From assembly GCF_036825535.1 (NCBI RefSeq), contig NZ_CP098812.1:1984001-2048000 (forward strand): a stretch of DNA of 64,000 bases. Direction: 5' to 3'. The notes beneath the pieces are model-generated. The model had not been told where the DNA came from, searched no databases, and saw nothing but the letters and a program-made list of their open reading frames with translations. Made by a program: the position numbers and the translations under genes. Positions 46,170-55,653 of the stretch are shown here, one piece after another. Origin of the DNA: Parasalinivibrio latis. Lineage in GTDB: Bacteria; Pseudomonadota; Gammaproteobacteria; Enterobacterales; Vibrionaceae. Numbering within the stretch: the stretch's first letter is position 1; each line of letters begins with the position of its first letter.

Positions 46170-47225
46170 ATGCACCTAGAGTTAAAAGATCTTGCTAAGT
46201 CCTACGGAATGAACACATTTGCTGTGAAAGGAATCACTCTCGACATTCGTGAAGGAGAATTTGTAGTTCTGTTGGGTCCGTCAGGGTGTGGAAAATCGAC
46301 ACTGCTTCGAATGATAGCCGGTTTGGAGTCTATAACATCCGGAGATTTGGTAATCGCGGGTAAGTCCGTTGTTAACACTCATCCCAAAGAGCGTGATATT
46401 GCAATGGTTTTTCAAAACTATGCTTTATATCCTCATATGAGCGTAGGGCAAAATATAGGTTACCCACTTAAACTAAAAAAAAATACCAAATCTGAAATTT
46501 TAGAACGCGTAACTGAAGTAGCAAAACTACTTGAGCTCGATCAATTGCTTGATCGGAAACCTTCTCAACTTTCAGGGGGACAAAGACAGCGTGTTGCTAT
46601 GGGACGTGCATTGGTGCGGAAACCCGCTGTGTTTTTAATGGATGAGCCCTTATCAAACTTAGATGCAAAACTACGAATGCAAATGCGAGTGGAAATATCC
46701 GAATTGCAAAGAAATTTAAAAATAACAACTCTTTATGTAACGCACGATCAAATAGAAGCAATGACAATGGCAGATAAAATTGTTGTTCTATACAACGGAG
46801 AGATACAACAAGTCGGGTCACCTTGGGAAATATACAGCGCCCCTGCAAATTTGTTCGTAGCCAGTTTTATGGGTAGCCCCCCAATGAATTTTTTAGGCAG
46901 CGGAGAAACAGAGGAATCTCAAACAGTAATTGGTGTACGACCTGAACATATTGAAATATCTGAAAACTTATACAGTTCTGATTTTTGCGGTGTATGCTCT
47001 TCGGTTGAAGTTCTTGGCTCTGAATCGTTAATACATATTTCTGTAGATCAAAAACGCATCATTATTGAAGGAGCAAAAGCAAGGTTTGGATCTCATGGAA
47101 CGTCAATAATATGCAAAATGCCAGGAAACCAGCGGCATTTTGAAGGGAAAAAGTTGGGATTTTCGATTCCGGAAAAATCTAAATATTTATTTGATGCCAA
47201 TACAGGCAAAGCAATATCCAAGTGA
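46170..47225 (+). CDS. Sugar ABC transporter ATP-binding protein (MalK/UgpC/MsmX type)
   Basis: 351 residues. Walker A GPSGCGKST (about residue 37), Q-loop FQNYALYPH, signature LSGGQRQRVAMGRAL, Walker B FLMDEPLSNLD, H-loop YVTHDQIEAMTM, and a C-terminal OB-type regulatory domain (VIGVRPEHIEIS). It energises the two permeases downstream. First gene of a six-gene plus-strand operon; codon use is AT-rich like the rest of the island. Confidence 0.93.
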   Translation: MHLELKDLAKSYGMNTFAVKGITLDIREGEFVVLLGPSGCGKSTLLRMIAGLESITSGDLVIAGKSVVNTHPKERDIAMVFQNYALYPHMSVGQNIGYPLKLKKNTKSEILERVTEVAKLLELDQLLDRKPSQLSGGQRQRVAMGRALVRKPAVFLMDEPLSNLDAKLRMQMRVEISELQRNLKITTLYVTHDQIEAMTMADKIVVLYNGEIQQVGSPWEIYSAPANLFVASFMGSPPMNFLGSGETEESQTVIGVRPEHIEISENLYSSDFCGVCSSVEVLGSESLIHISVDQKRIIIEGAKARFGSHGTSIICKMPGNQRHFEGKKLGFSIPEKSKYLFDANTGKAISK

Positions 47226-47253
47226 ACCACATATGTAAAGAAAGGAAACTTTA

Positions 47254-48537
47254 ATGAATAAAGTACTATCTGCTTCAATATTGGCTGCAATGTCTTTCTC
47301 GAGTATTGCAAATGCTAAAACAACGATTAATTTTTGGACTTGGGCACCAACAGAATCAACCATTAATGCTGTTATTGACGAGTTTGAAAAGCAAAATCCC
47401 AATATTGAGGTTAACTTGACTCTCCTAGAATCGACAGCTTATCAGGACAGATTGCCTCTTGCATTGGCATCAGGCGATAGCATTGATGTTGCGGCAATTC
47501 AAACCAGTACCATGGTAAATGTAGTTAAAGATTTTCTGGAACCCCTGTCACCGCTATATAATAAATATTCAACTTCATCTATAGACAGCCAGCTCAATGG
47601 TATTGCTCTTTCACAGGCAAAAAGCTTAGCGGATAATGGAGTCCTTTATCTAGCCCCAATGGGTTTTCTCGGTTCCGTTGTAGCATTTTATAACAAGACA
47701 TTGTTAGACGAATTAGGTCTATCCGTACCTCAAAATCGTGAAGAACTTGCGAAGTTTGTTAAAACCATTGAATCTAAAAGGCCAGATCTCCTTCCTATTT
47801 CATTAACTGGTGTCAACTGGTTCCTAGATGAAATTACTAATACTATTACCGAACAATTCAAACCAGGTTTTTATAACTCGGTTCGATATAATGAAGGTGG
47901 CCAGTGGCAAAGTGCTGACTATGCTAAGTCCTTTGATGCAATTGTATCTCTCTATAAAGAAGGTATTTTCAGTAAAGATACTCTTGACATAGACTATGCG
48001 CGTGCAGCTGAACTTTTTCAGACTCAAAAATCTGTAATGTTCCTCCAAGGAAGTTGGGAGTCTGGTCTTCTTTCCGCTCCATTTAGAGAAAGTAATGGTA
48101 TTAAATTGAACAATGTAACGGCATCTGGTTTGCCTGTCTTAGTTGAAGGTGGGAATAAGTCCATTCGATCATTTATCGAAATAGGTTTATCTGTACCGTT
48201 AAATTCAGAAAAGAAAGAGGAAGCTATTAAATTTATTGAATTTCTTACGAGCGGCGATGGCGTAGATGTTTGGAGTAAAAATCTCATCTTAGTCCCAAGT
48301 AAAATTGGCTATGAATTAAAGGATGGTATTTTCTCCACAGATGCAGCAAGGAAGGGCTATGAAGAGGTATCAGCTCTTCTCGCGAAACCAGGTAGTGATC
48401 GAAATAACGTATCAGATTTCTCTGTAAAAGTCGGTGATACTATCATTTCATCTATTCTCGATGAAAAAGACACTAATGAACAAGTCAAATTACTTCAAAG
48501 TGAATGGGAAAGCGGTAGATATTCAAACGATTTCTAA
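47254..48537 (+). CDS. Periplasmic sugar-binding protein of the ABC importer (family 1)
   Basis: 427 residues, signal peptide MNKVLSASILAAMSFSSIANA. Mature TTINFWTWAPTESTINAVIDEFEKQNP is a family-1 oligosaccharide binding protein; it is not a lipoprotein. It should capture the oligosaccharide handled by the GH95 and GH29-like proteins of the same operon. The ligand cannot be read from sequence. Confidence 0.9.
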   Translation: MNKVLSASILAAMSFSSIANAKTTINFWTWAPTESTINAVIDEFEKQNPNIEVNLTLLESTAYQDRLPLALASGDSIDVAAIQTSTMVNVVKDFLEPLSPLYNKYSTSSIDSQLNGIALSQAKSLADNGVLYLAPMGFLGSVVAFYNKTLLDELGLSVPQNREELAKFVKTIESKRPDLLPISLTGVNWFLDEITNTITEQFKPGFYNSVRYNEGGQWQSADYAKSFDAIVSLYKEGIFSKDTLDIDYARAAELFQTQKSVMFLQGSWESGLLSAPFRESNGIKLNNVTASGLPVLVEGGNKSIRSFIEIGLSVPLNSEKKEEAIKFIEFLTSGDGVDVWSKNLILVPSKIGYELKDGIFSTDAARKGYEEVSALLAKPGSDRNNVSDFSVKVGDTIISSILDEKDTNEQVKLLQSEWESGRYSNDF

Positions 48538-48545
48538 GCACGAGT

Positions 48546-48575
48546 GAGTGGCACTTTCGTGCCACTCGATTTTTA
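48546..48575 (+). terminator. Partial terminator after the binding-protein gene
   Basis: 9-bp stem GAGTGGCAC/GTGCCACTC, TTTC loop, then GATTTTTA. Located 8 bp after the stop; it likely lowers transcription into the permease genes, keeping the binding protein in excess. Confidence 0.7.
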
Positions 48576-48602
48576 TCCATAAGAAGACGATGAATTTTTT
48601 GT

Positions 48603-49487
48603 ATGCAAACTCAGAAAAATTTAATCTGGAAATCTACTTTAAAAGAGTTTCTTATCTTTTTTGGCCCATTGATTTGTTTTTATCTGATTTACTATCTATT
48701 TAGTGCTGGATTCTTAATGAAAACAGCTTTTCAGAAAATATCAATGATTCTAGTGAATGGGAAATGGGTTGGATTTAAAAATTTCGAACTACTTTTGACA
48801 GATGCTAGCTTTATTACATCATTGGAAAATAACTTTCTATTTGCCCTAGTCAGTATCATAGCCGGATTGACTATAGGTTTTTTTATCGCAGTAACCTTGT
48901 CATCTGGTGTGCGAGGAAAATCAGTATACTATGCAATATTTTTATTGCCAACGTTAATGCCCTTGGCTCTCGTCGCTACAGTTTTTCGCAATATGCTCGA
49001 ATCAAGATATGGGTCTGTTAATGAGACACTTCGGACAATTGGATTGGAATCGTTAGCACAAAGCTGGTTAATTGAACCCAACTTGGCCTTTGGTGTTGTT
49101 ATTATATTGTTTGTCTACTTAATTGGTCTACCAATACTATATTACACTGCGAACTTGAGCAACATTAATACATCACTAATTGAAGCTGCAGTTTTAGATG
49201 GGGCGAGCACAACTAGATTATTTTTTCAGATTTTATTTCCATTAATGAAAGGAACTCACAAAACAATAATCATATCCACATTGCTTATGTCATTTCGCGC
49301 ATTTGATATAGTGTTCTTTTCTACCGGAGGAGGTCCGGCCGGAACCACTGAAATAACAGGCACATATGTTTATAATTTTTCCACATCAGGTACAAATTTG
49401 GGTTACGCATCAGCGGCCGCATTTTTGGTAATGATTGTTTCACTATTAATTTCAGCCATACAACTCTTTTTGGGTAGAAAGTCGTAG
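48603..49487 (+). CDS. Sugar ABC transporter permease (MalF type)
   Basis: 294 residues, six hydrophobic helices. EAA loop LIEAAVLDGASTTRLFFQILFPLMKG, which docks with the ATPase, at about residues 197-222. First of the two permeases of the importer; 9 bp before the next gene. Confidence 0.9.
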   Translation: MQTQKNLIWKSTLKEFLIFFGPLICFYLIYYLFSAGFLMKTAFQKISMILVNGKWVGFKNFELLLTDASFITSLENNFLFALVSIIAGLTIGFFIAVTLSSGVRGKSVYYAIFLLPTLMPLALVATVFRNMLESRYGSVNETLRTIGLESLAQSWLIEPNLAFGVVIILFVYLIGLPILYYTANLSNINTSLIEAAVLDGASTTRLFFQILFPLMKGTHKTIIISTLLMSFRAFDIVFFSTGGGPAGTTEITGTYVYNFSTSGTNLGYASAAAFLVMIVSLLISAIQLFLGRKS

Positions 49488-49496
49488 GAAATATAT

Positions 49497-50321
49497 ATGC
49501 ACCAACAAGATTTTTTATATAGAAAAAAAGCAGAGAAAACGATAATGCTAGTTTTCGTTACGTTTCTTGGTCTTATATGGTCAATTCCTATCATAGCTGC
49601 AGTAAATAAAGCGTTAGCGTTTAATGGATGGCAGAATTTCTATGACATAATTTTTGGAGATATCGGTGGCATTAAATTACACATCACCTACTTAAATTCA
49701 TTTATTATAGCCTTGCAACATGCTTTTTTTGTTGTAGCAGTATCTAGTTTGGCCGGATATGGTTTTGCATATCTAGATTTTAAGTATAAAGAAGGTTTTT
49801 ATTTTATCGTCCTCATGTTTATGGCGGTTCCAGCAACTTCTATTTTGGTCCCACTATTTTTTATAACAAGAGAGTTGGGGTTGCGTGATACACTTGTAGG
49901 TATATCTCTTCCAGAAGCCGCCTTGACTCTTCCTTTTGGTGTGTTATTGATGCGTAACTTTGCCGATGGTATATCCCGGTCTTATATTGAAGCTGCTATT
50001 ATAGACGGAGCTGTTCATTGGAAAATTTTCTTTCAAATATTTATGCCAATAGCCAAACCAGCAGCGATAAATCTTGCGACATTATCTATGATGTGGTCCA
50101 TGCAAGATTTTTTATTTCCTTCGCTTTTTTTAATTGATCCAGAAAAAACAACAGCAGCTCAAGCAGTAATGCGGTTCAAAGAGTATCTAGGCGCCACACC
50201 TGATGACATTGGACGATACAATGCAAGTCTTGTCCTACTAGCTATACCTGCATTAATTATTATTGTTTTTGGTTTAAGATTTATCACCCAGGGATTAACC
50301 AGCGGCGGAGTTAAAGAATGA
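49497..50321 (+). CDS. Sugar ABC transporter permease (MalG type)
   Basis: 274 residues, six helices; EAA loop YIEAAIIDGAVHWKIFFQIFMPIAKP at about residues 162-187. Its stop overlaps the start of the GH95 gene by 4 bp (ATGA), so transport and hydrolysis are translationally linked. Confidence 0.9.
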   Translation: MHQQDFLYRKKAEKTIMLVFVTFLGLIWSIPIIAAVNKALAFNGWQNFYDIIFGDIGGIKLHITYLNSFIIALQHAFFVVAVSSLAGYGFAYLDFKYKEGFYFIVLMFMAVPATSILVPLFFITRELGLRDTLVGISLPEAALTLPFGVLLMRNFADGISRSYIEAAIIDGAVHWKIFFQIFMPIAKPAAINLATLSMMWSMQDFLFPSLFLIDPEKTTAAQAVMRFKEYLGATPDDIGRYNASLVLLAIPALIIIVFGLRFITQGLTSGGVKE

Positions 50322-52675
50322 TAATTACGGAAACACTTAAATTAAATAGCACTGATTTTCTTTATTCCGATTTAGAGGCGGAAAATTTCAACTGCTCTTA
50401 TCCAATAGGTAACGGAACATTAGGTGCAATGATTTACGGTTCAAGAGAGATTGAAAAAATCTCCCTTAATCATGATTGCCTTTGGGCAGGTGGTGATGCT
50501 CCTAGTTCTCCCAAAAATGGCCCACAAACTATTCAGCGAGCTAGAGAACTTATTTTCGCTGGCAAGTATAGGGAAGCCCAAAATATTTGCGAGGAAAATT
50601 TACTCACAGATTTCAACCAACCTTACCTACCTGCCGGCGATTTATTAATTGATTGGCATGACACTTTTAAGAATAATGATAATTATCAGCGGGTGTTAAG
50701 TTTGGAAGCAGGTACAGCTTTTGTTGACAATGATGTATGTCGTCGTACCTATTTTGCGTCCAATCCGCACAATCTTATCTGTATTGATATAAAGTTTAAT
50801 AATGGACATCGCGGTAATGCAACATTTTCACTCACATCACAACTTCGTAACGATGTATCTATCAAAAATGAAGGCATAGTATTAACTGGAGAAACGCCAG
50901 AAAATGTTGTTTGGCATGGTGTGGACAATAGGGCTCCCGAAGAAGGTATCGTGGAATATGGTAACAATCCGCCACGTCACTACGCTATGGTCTGTTGTCC
51001 CACAAATCATGATGGAAAACTAGAGCATCTCAATGGAAACTTGGTTCTTTCTAATTTTAGTCGTTGTACTTTATTGATATCAATACAAATAAGTGATATT
51101 CATTCTGCACCACTTGATGACTGTTGGAATTCTATTACAAAACATTTGCATACTTCAGTCAGTAATCTGTTCACATCACATTATAACGATTTTTCTCAAT
51201 TTTATAATCGTGTAAAGTTACGTTTGGGTTGTACCAAAGAAACTTGCTTACCAACTTGCACAGAGCAACGAATTCTTGACCGTCACCAAGGTCAATTTGA
51301 TACAAGCCTTGATACATTGCTTTTTAATGTCGGTCGCTATCTGCTGATATGTAGTAGTCGCGCAGGAAGTCAGCCTGCCAATCTCCAAGGGATTTGGAAT
51401 GAAAAGGTATCTCCCCCATGGTGGTCAAACTATACAATCAATATCAATACCCAAATGAATTATTGGCCTGCCGAAGTTTGTAATCTTTCTGAAATGCATG
51501 AACCAATGTTTCGTTTTATTAAAGAATTAAGCATTGTAGGCAGGGAGACGGCATCACAGATGTATGGTACTCGAGGGTGGGTTTCTCATCACCAAACAGA
51601 TTATCGTCGCCAAACAACACCAGTGGGTTACTTAGACAATAAAATTATTGATAATTGCTCCCAATGGGCTTTGTGGCCAATGAGCGGTCCTTGGCTTTGT
51701 TCACACTTAATCGAACATTATCGCTTCACAGGAGATATTGATTTTCTCAGTGATTTTGCTTGGCCGATAATGAAAGGGGCTGCTGAGTTTTTATTGGATT
51801 GGCTGGTTGAGGATACCAACGGTATGCTTACTACAGCCCCTTCTACATCGCCAGAAAATATCTACCGTACTCCTGACGGTCAAATCAACGCCGTTTGTTC
51901 TGGTTCTGAAATGGATCTTGCCATAGCGAGAGACCATTTTTCCTCAATGCTTGAAGCTGCAAAAGTCATTGGTTATGAGGATGATTCTGTAATTCAAGAA
52001 ATAAATGCTGTTATTCACAAAATTCCAACCATTCGAATGAATAGTCAAGGAAGAATCATGGAATGGAACGAAGATTGGGAAGAAGGTGATCACCCACATC
52101 GTCACATTTCACAGCTATTTGGTTTATTCCCAGGAAACCAGATATCTACTTTCAAAACCCCTTTGCTTTCTGATGCAGCTAAAAAGACACTTGATTTTCG
52201 AGGAACTGGGGGCACTGGTTGGTCACTAGTCTGGAAAGCTATTTGCTGGGCTCGATTGGAAGATGGGAATCATACATACCATCACATTGAAAATTTATTT
52301 TACCCAATCAGCTCCCAAGTTTTTTATACTGCAAACGATGGTGGAGGCATCTATCCTAATATGATGCTTGCGTGCCCTCCAATGATGTTAGAAGCAAATT
52401 ATGGATATTCTGCACTGGTTGTTGAAATGTTAGTTCAAAGTCATGAAGAACATATTCGATTACTTCCTAGCCTCCCAAATAGGTGGATGGATGGCTCCAT
52501 TTCCGGAATTAAGCTACGGAAGCAAATTGAAATCTCAATGGAGTGGGAAAATAGCAAAGTTCGACACTTAACATTGCAATCAAAGATTGATCAAAACGTT
52601 CGGCTTTACGTCAATGACTCTTTTTTATGTTGTCAATTAAAGGCTGACATACCTCATAAACTTTATTTTCAATAG
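50318..52675 (+). CDS. GH95 family glycosidase, alpha-L-fucosidase or alpha-L-galactosidase
   Basis: 785 residues with no signal peptide, so cytoplasmic, acting on imported oligosaccharides. N-terminal GH95 sandwich (YPIGNGTLGAMIYGS, LNHDCLWAGG), then (alpha/alpha)6 barrel with NYTININTQMNYWPAEV (catalytic-centre Asn375/Asn377), APSTSPEN (candidate acid Glu513) and DHPHRHISQLFGLFPG. At the position of AfcA's fucose-binding His419 this protein has Thr373, as in GH95 members reported to accept L-galactose, though some fucosidases also have Thr. GH95 inverting mechanism is family knowledge. Overlaps the upstream permease by 4 bp. Confidence 0.88.
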   Translation: MIITETLKLNSTDFLYSDLEAENFNCSYPIGNGTLGAMIYGSREIEKISLNHDCLWAGGDAPSSPKNGPQTIQRARELIFAGKYREAQNICEENLLTDFNQPYLPAGDLLIDWHDTFKNNDNYQRVLSLEAGTAFVDNDVCRRTYFASNPHNLICIDIKFNNGHRGNATFSLTSQLRNDVSIKNEGIVLTGETPENVVWHGVDNRAPEEGIVEYGNNPPRHYAMVCCPTNHDGKLEHLNGNLVLSNFSRCTLLISIQISDIHSAPLDDCWNSITKHLHTSVSNLFTSHYNDFSQFYNRVKLRLGCTKETCLPTCTEQRILDRHQGQFDTSLDTLLFNVGRYLLICSSRAGSQPANLQGIWNEKVSPPWWSNYTININTQMNYWPAEVCNLSEMHEPMFRFIKELSIVGRETASQMYGTRGWVSHHQTDYRRQTTPVGYLDNKIIDNCSQWALWPMSGPWLCSHLIEHYRFTGDIDFLSDFAWPIMKGAAEFLLDWLVEDTNGMLTTAPSTSPENIYRTPDGQINAVCSGSEMDLAIARDHFSSMLEAAKVIGYEDDSVIQEINAVIHKIPTIRMNSQGRIMEWNEDWEEGDHPHRHISQLFGLFPGNQISTFKTPLLSDAAKKTLDFRGTGGTGWSLVWKAICWARLEDGNHTYHHIENLFYPISSQVFYTANDGGGIYPNMMLACPPMMLEANYGYSALVVEMLVQSHEEHIRLLPSLPNRWMDGSISGIKLRKQIEISMEWENSKVRHLTLQSKIDQNVRLYVNDSFLCCQLKADIPHKLYFQ

Positions 52676-52891
52676 TTTTTCCGAGACCACTCAGATAATG
52701 ACATCAGCTTTTTGAATACTATCGGTTTGTTCACGGAAGTTTTAAATATCTAATAATAATAAAATATCCACCACAACGGCAGTAAAGTTTTGTCAAATTT
52801 GGTTAGAGATGAAATTTTTCGACATCAGACCAAGTTTGCCATTTCTAGGCATTTCGTAAATGCAGTAATAATTTCATACAGAGGTAACTTT

Positions 52892-55603
52892 ATGAAAATG
52901 AAACACGCGACAATGTCTGTTGCAATGTTACTTTCTTCGTTGACCATATCCAACAGTGTACACGCAGCTTGTCAGGACGAAGCAGCAACACCGGGAAGAA
53001 CACAACAGATTGGTACCAGTGCAAACGGGTTATGCCCTATCAAAGTTGACCAAACTTCTACTACAGACATCATAACTTATCTGACCGGAGGTAGTGCTGA
53101 TAGACCAGATACCGCGCACATTTTGCCACTTAATGGACAACTCGCGAAACATACGTTTTTGGTTGAGCTAACATCAAACGATACCTTAGAATGGAAGGTA
53201 AACGTTGAAGGTCCAGGAGAATATTTCGATGTAACCGTTCGGATGCAAAGTCAATCTGAGACGGATACTTATCTTCTGTCTGTAGTTGGTGGTACCAGTT
53301 CAGCAGAACAACTAACGTTTTCTACACGCCAAGGCTGGGTCAGGGACCATGTTGGACAGATTTATTTGCCGCAGGGAACTCATACTATTCGTATGCAAAG
53401 AACCAGTGGTGAAGGCCACTATGAGTTGAAAGCTCTCGAGATCATGCAGTCCAATAAAAGGGCAGCTTATCTCGAGCGGGTGGCCGCTCACAGAAATGCT
53501 GCAGATACTGTTGAATTCACCAAGGACAAAATGGGTCTTATGTTCCAGTATGGCGCATGGGGCTATCCTGAGTTTGGTGAGAAAAAGAGTATAGATAATC
53601 AGGCAGGTGATTTTGATGTACAAAAATTTGCTGATTTCGTAGCAAGTACCGGTGCTGAATATATTATTTGGTCTGCTACTTGGTATACGTATCAATTTGA
53701 TCAACCAGTGAAAGCTGTTGATACCATACTGCAAAACTATCACGCTGAGCAAGGGACAACCCCAATATTACAACGTACCACTTCAAGAAATTTGAATTTG
53801 GAAATTGCGACTGCTCTTGCCGACCGAAATATCGACTTCTATCTGTATTATCATACAGGACAAGATATTGCCCTTGGTTATGAATCAACTGATTGGTGGA
53901 GAGCGCAAAAGTTTCCCGCAAGCACATTCCATCCCGGCGGCATCGGAGATAAGAGTGTGTTCATCAACAATTGGATAAGCGTTGTGGAGGAAATCGGTGA
54001 GCAATTTGGTGATAAACTGAAAGGCTGGTTTTTCGATGACGCAATGGTTTATTATCCAGCCCCCTATGAACGAATGGCAGCAGCGGCACGCGCTGGCAAC
54101 CCAGGCCGTTTGATGTCATTTAATCCATGGCACCTTTCAAATGCAACAGATTTTGACGATATATCATTTGGCGAAACGTGTTATTACCAAGATACAGAAG
54201 TTGGTGGAAATGGCATACATGTCAAGGGACCATTAAAAGGTCTTTTGGGACACTGTACTCCAACATTAAATCAAAATTGGGGAGTGCACTGGGAAAATCA
54301 AGAAATTAATTTGTGGAGTTGGTGGGCAAACGTAGATAACGCTTATTCTTATGTCAAAGATCATAATAGCCGAGGTTACCCATTAACTCTCGCGATTATG
54401 ATGTGGGAAGACGGTAAAATTGGACCAGAAACAAAAGACATGCTTTTGCAATTGGGTGAAAGACTCGAAGTGTTTAAGTGTGAAGAGGAATGTGTAAATA
54501 ATACCAGCAGTAAAATTCGTTATTCCGAAGGTCACTGGCAGCTTTCTAGCAACCGCACTGAGAATGATTATCAATCCGATGTTCACTACGCAGGTAGTTT
54601 GGATGCTTACTTTGAATTTGATTTTAACGGAACTGGTGTAGCTTTGTTTATGCCAAAACACAATACTTATGCTGATTTCGAAGTCTTTATCGATGGAGTA
54701 TCACAGGGTATTTTCACCTCCAAAGCAGAAGGTAATGAATATCTTCCTCAGATTGAAGTATTTAAACATGAAAAGTTGTCCATTGGTAATCATACTATTC
54801 GCGTAGAAAACCGCGGTGGTGGCTACCTGCAAATTGATAAAATTGAAACGATAGGGGCTCAGGAATCTGTTGAAGTACCAAACAATGACTCTATTGGAAT
54901 TAATTATGTAGGTGCATGGACAGAAGCCAGTAATCGTACTGAGGGTGATTACAACAATGATGTCCACTACACTCAAACAAATGGCGATTACTTTGAATAC
55001 ACGTTTTATGGGTATGGTATAGATGTTGTGATGCCTCTTAATCAGTCTTATGGTGATTTTGAAGTATTCATTGATAATGTGTCTCAAGGAGTGTATACGG
55101 CAAACAATGGCAGCAGCGCATACACTGCTCAGCAATACACATTTAGTAATCGAAATTTACCGTTGGGTCAGCATACAATTCGTGTTGTTAAGCTAAATGG
55201 TTTATTCATGCAGTTGGATAAGCTTCATGTATTTGCTGGATTCAATGATAATGCGCCAAATATAAGATACAAAGGTAATTGGCATGTATCAGCAAACAGA
55301 AATCCTGGTGATATCAACGATGATGTACACGCAACCACTACTCAAGGTGACAGTTTTGTCTTTGACTTCATCGGAGAAGGGTTCTCATTAGTCATGCCGA
55401 CATATAGTGCATACAGTGATTTTGAAGTATTCATCGATGGCGTTTCATACGGAGTTCATTCTTCGAATCAAAGTGGCTCAACTTACATACCACAGGTTAA
55501 AACGTTCGAAGTTTCCGGTTTAACAAGTAAATTCCACTCGGTTGAGGTTGTTAACTTAGGCACTCAGCAGTATTTTCAATTGGACGGTGTGATATTGAAA
55601 TAG
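52892..55603 (+). CDS. Secreted GH29-like (alpha-L-fucosidase-like) protein with three tandem C-terminal beta-sandwich domains
   Basis: 903 residues from ATG 52892 (GAGG 7 nt upstream), signal peptide to SVHA (residue about 25). Residues 30-190 form a sandwich domain ending GTHTIRMQRTSGEGHYELK. A barrel follows (about 215-530): GLMFQYGAWGYPEFGEK, YIIWSATWYTYQFD, GWFFDDAMVYYP (candidate nucleophile Asp), GETCYYQDTE, GVHWENQEINLWSWW, and a GH29-like end MMWEDGKIGPETKDMLLQLG. Then three repeats start near 541, 669 and 790 with shared YxGxW..S.NRT, DVHY, YxDFEVFIDGVSQG and LGxHTIRV, probably carbohydrate-binding. GH29 relation is distant; substrate unknown. Last gene of the operon. Confidence 0.75.
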   Translation: MKMKHATMSVAMLLSSLTISNSVHAACQDEAATPGRTQQIGTSANGLCPIKVDQTSTTDIITYLTGGSADRPDTAHILPLNGQLAKHTFLVELTSNDTLEWKVNVEGPGEYFDVTVRMQSQSETDTYLLSVVGGTSSAEQLTFSTRQGWVRDHVGQIYLPQGTHTIRMQRTSGEGHYELKALEIMQSNKRAAYLERVAAHRNAADTVEFTKDKMGLMFQYGAWGYPEFGEKKSIDNQAGDFDVQKFADFVASTGAEYIIWSATWYTYQFDQPVKAVDTILQNYHAEQGTTPILQRTTSRNLNLEIATALADRNIDFYLYYHTGQDIALGYESTDWWRAQKFPASTFHPGGIGDKSVFINNWISVVEEIGEQFGDKLKGWFFDDAMVYYPAPYERMAAAARAGNPGRLMSFNPWHLSNATDFDDISFGETCYYQDTEVGGNGIHVKGPLKGLLGHCTPTLNQNWGVHWENQEINLWSWWANVDNAYSYVKDHNSRGYPLTLAIMMWEDGKIGPETKDMLLQLGERLEVFKCEEECVNNTSSKIRYSEGHWQLSSNRTENDYQSDVHYAGSLDAYFEFDFNGTGVALFMPKHNTYADFEVFIDGVSQGIFTSKAEGNEYLPQIEVFKHEKLSIGNHTIRVENRGGGYLQIDKIETIGAQESVEVPNNDSIGINYVGAWTEASNRTEGDYNNDVHYTQTNGDYFEYTFYGYGIDVVMPLNQSYGDFEVFIDNVSQGVYTANNGSSAYTAQQYTFSNRNLPLGQHTIRVVKLNGLFMQLDKLHVFAGFNDNAPNIRYKGNWHVSANRNPGDINDDVHATTTQGDSFVFDFIGEGFSLVMPTYSAYSDFEVFIDGVSYGVHSSNQSGSTYIPQVKTFEVSGLTSKFHSVEVVNLGTQQYFQLDGVILK

Positions 55604-55653
55604 TCAATAATACAAGTATCTCTTTTCGCAATAAAATCAACTACTGAATTTGT

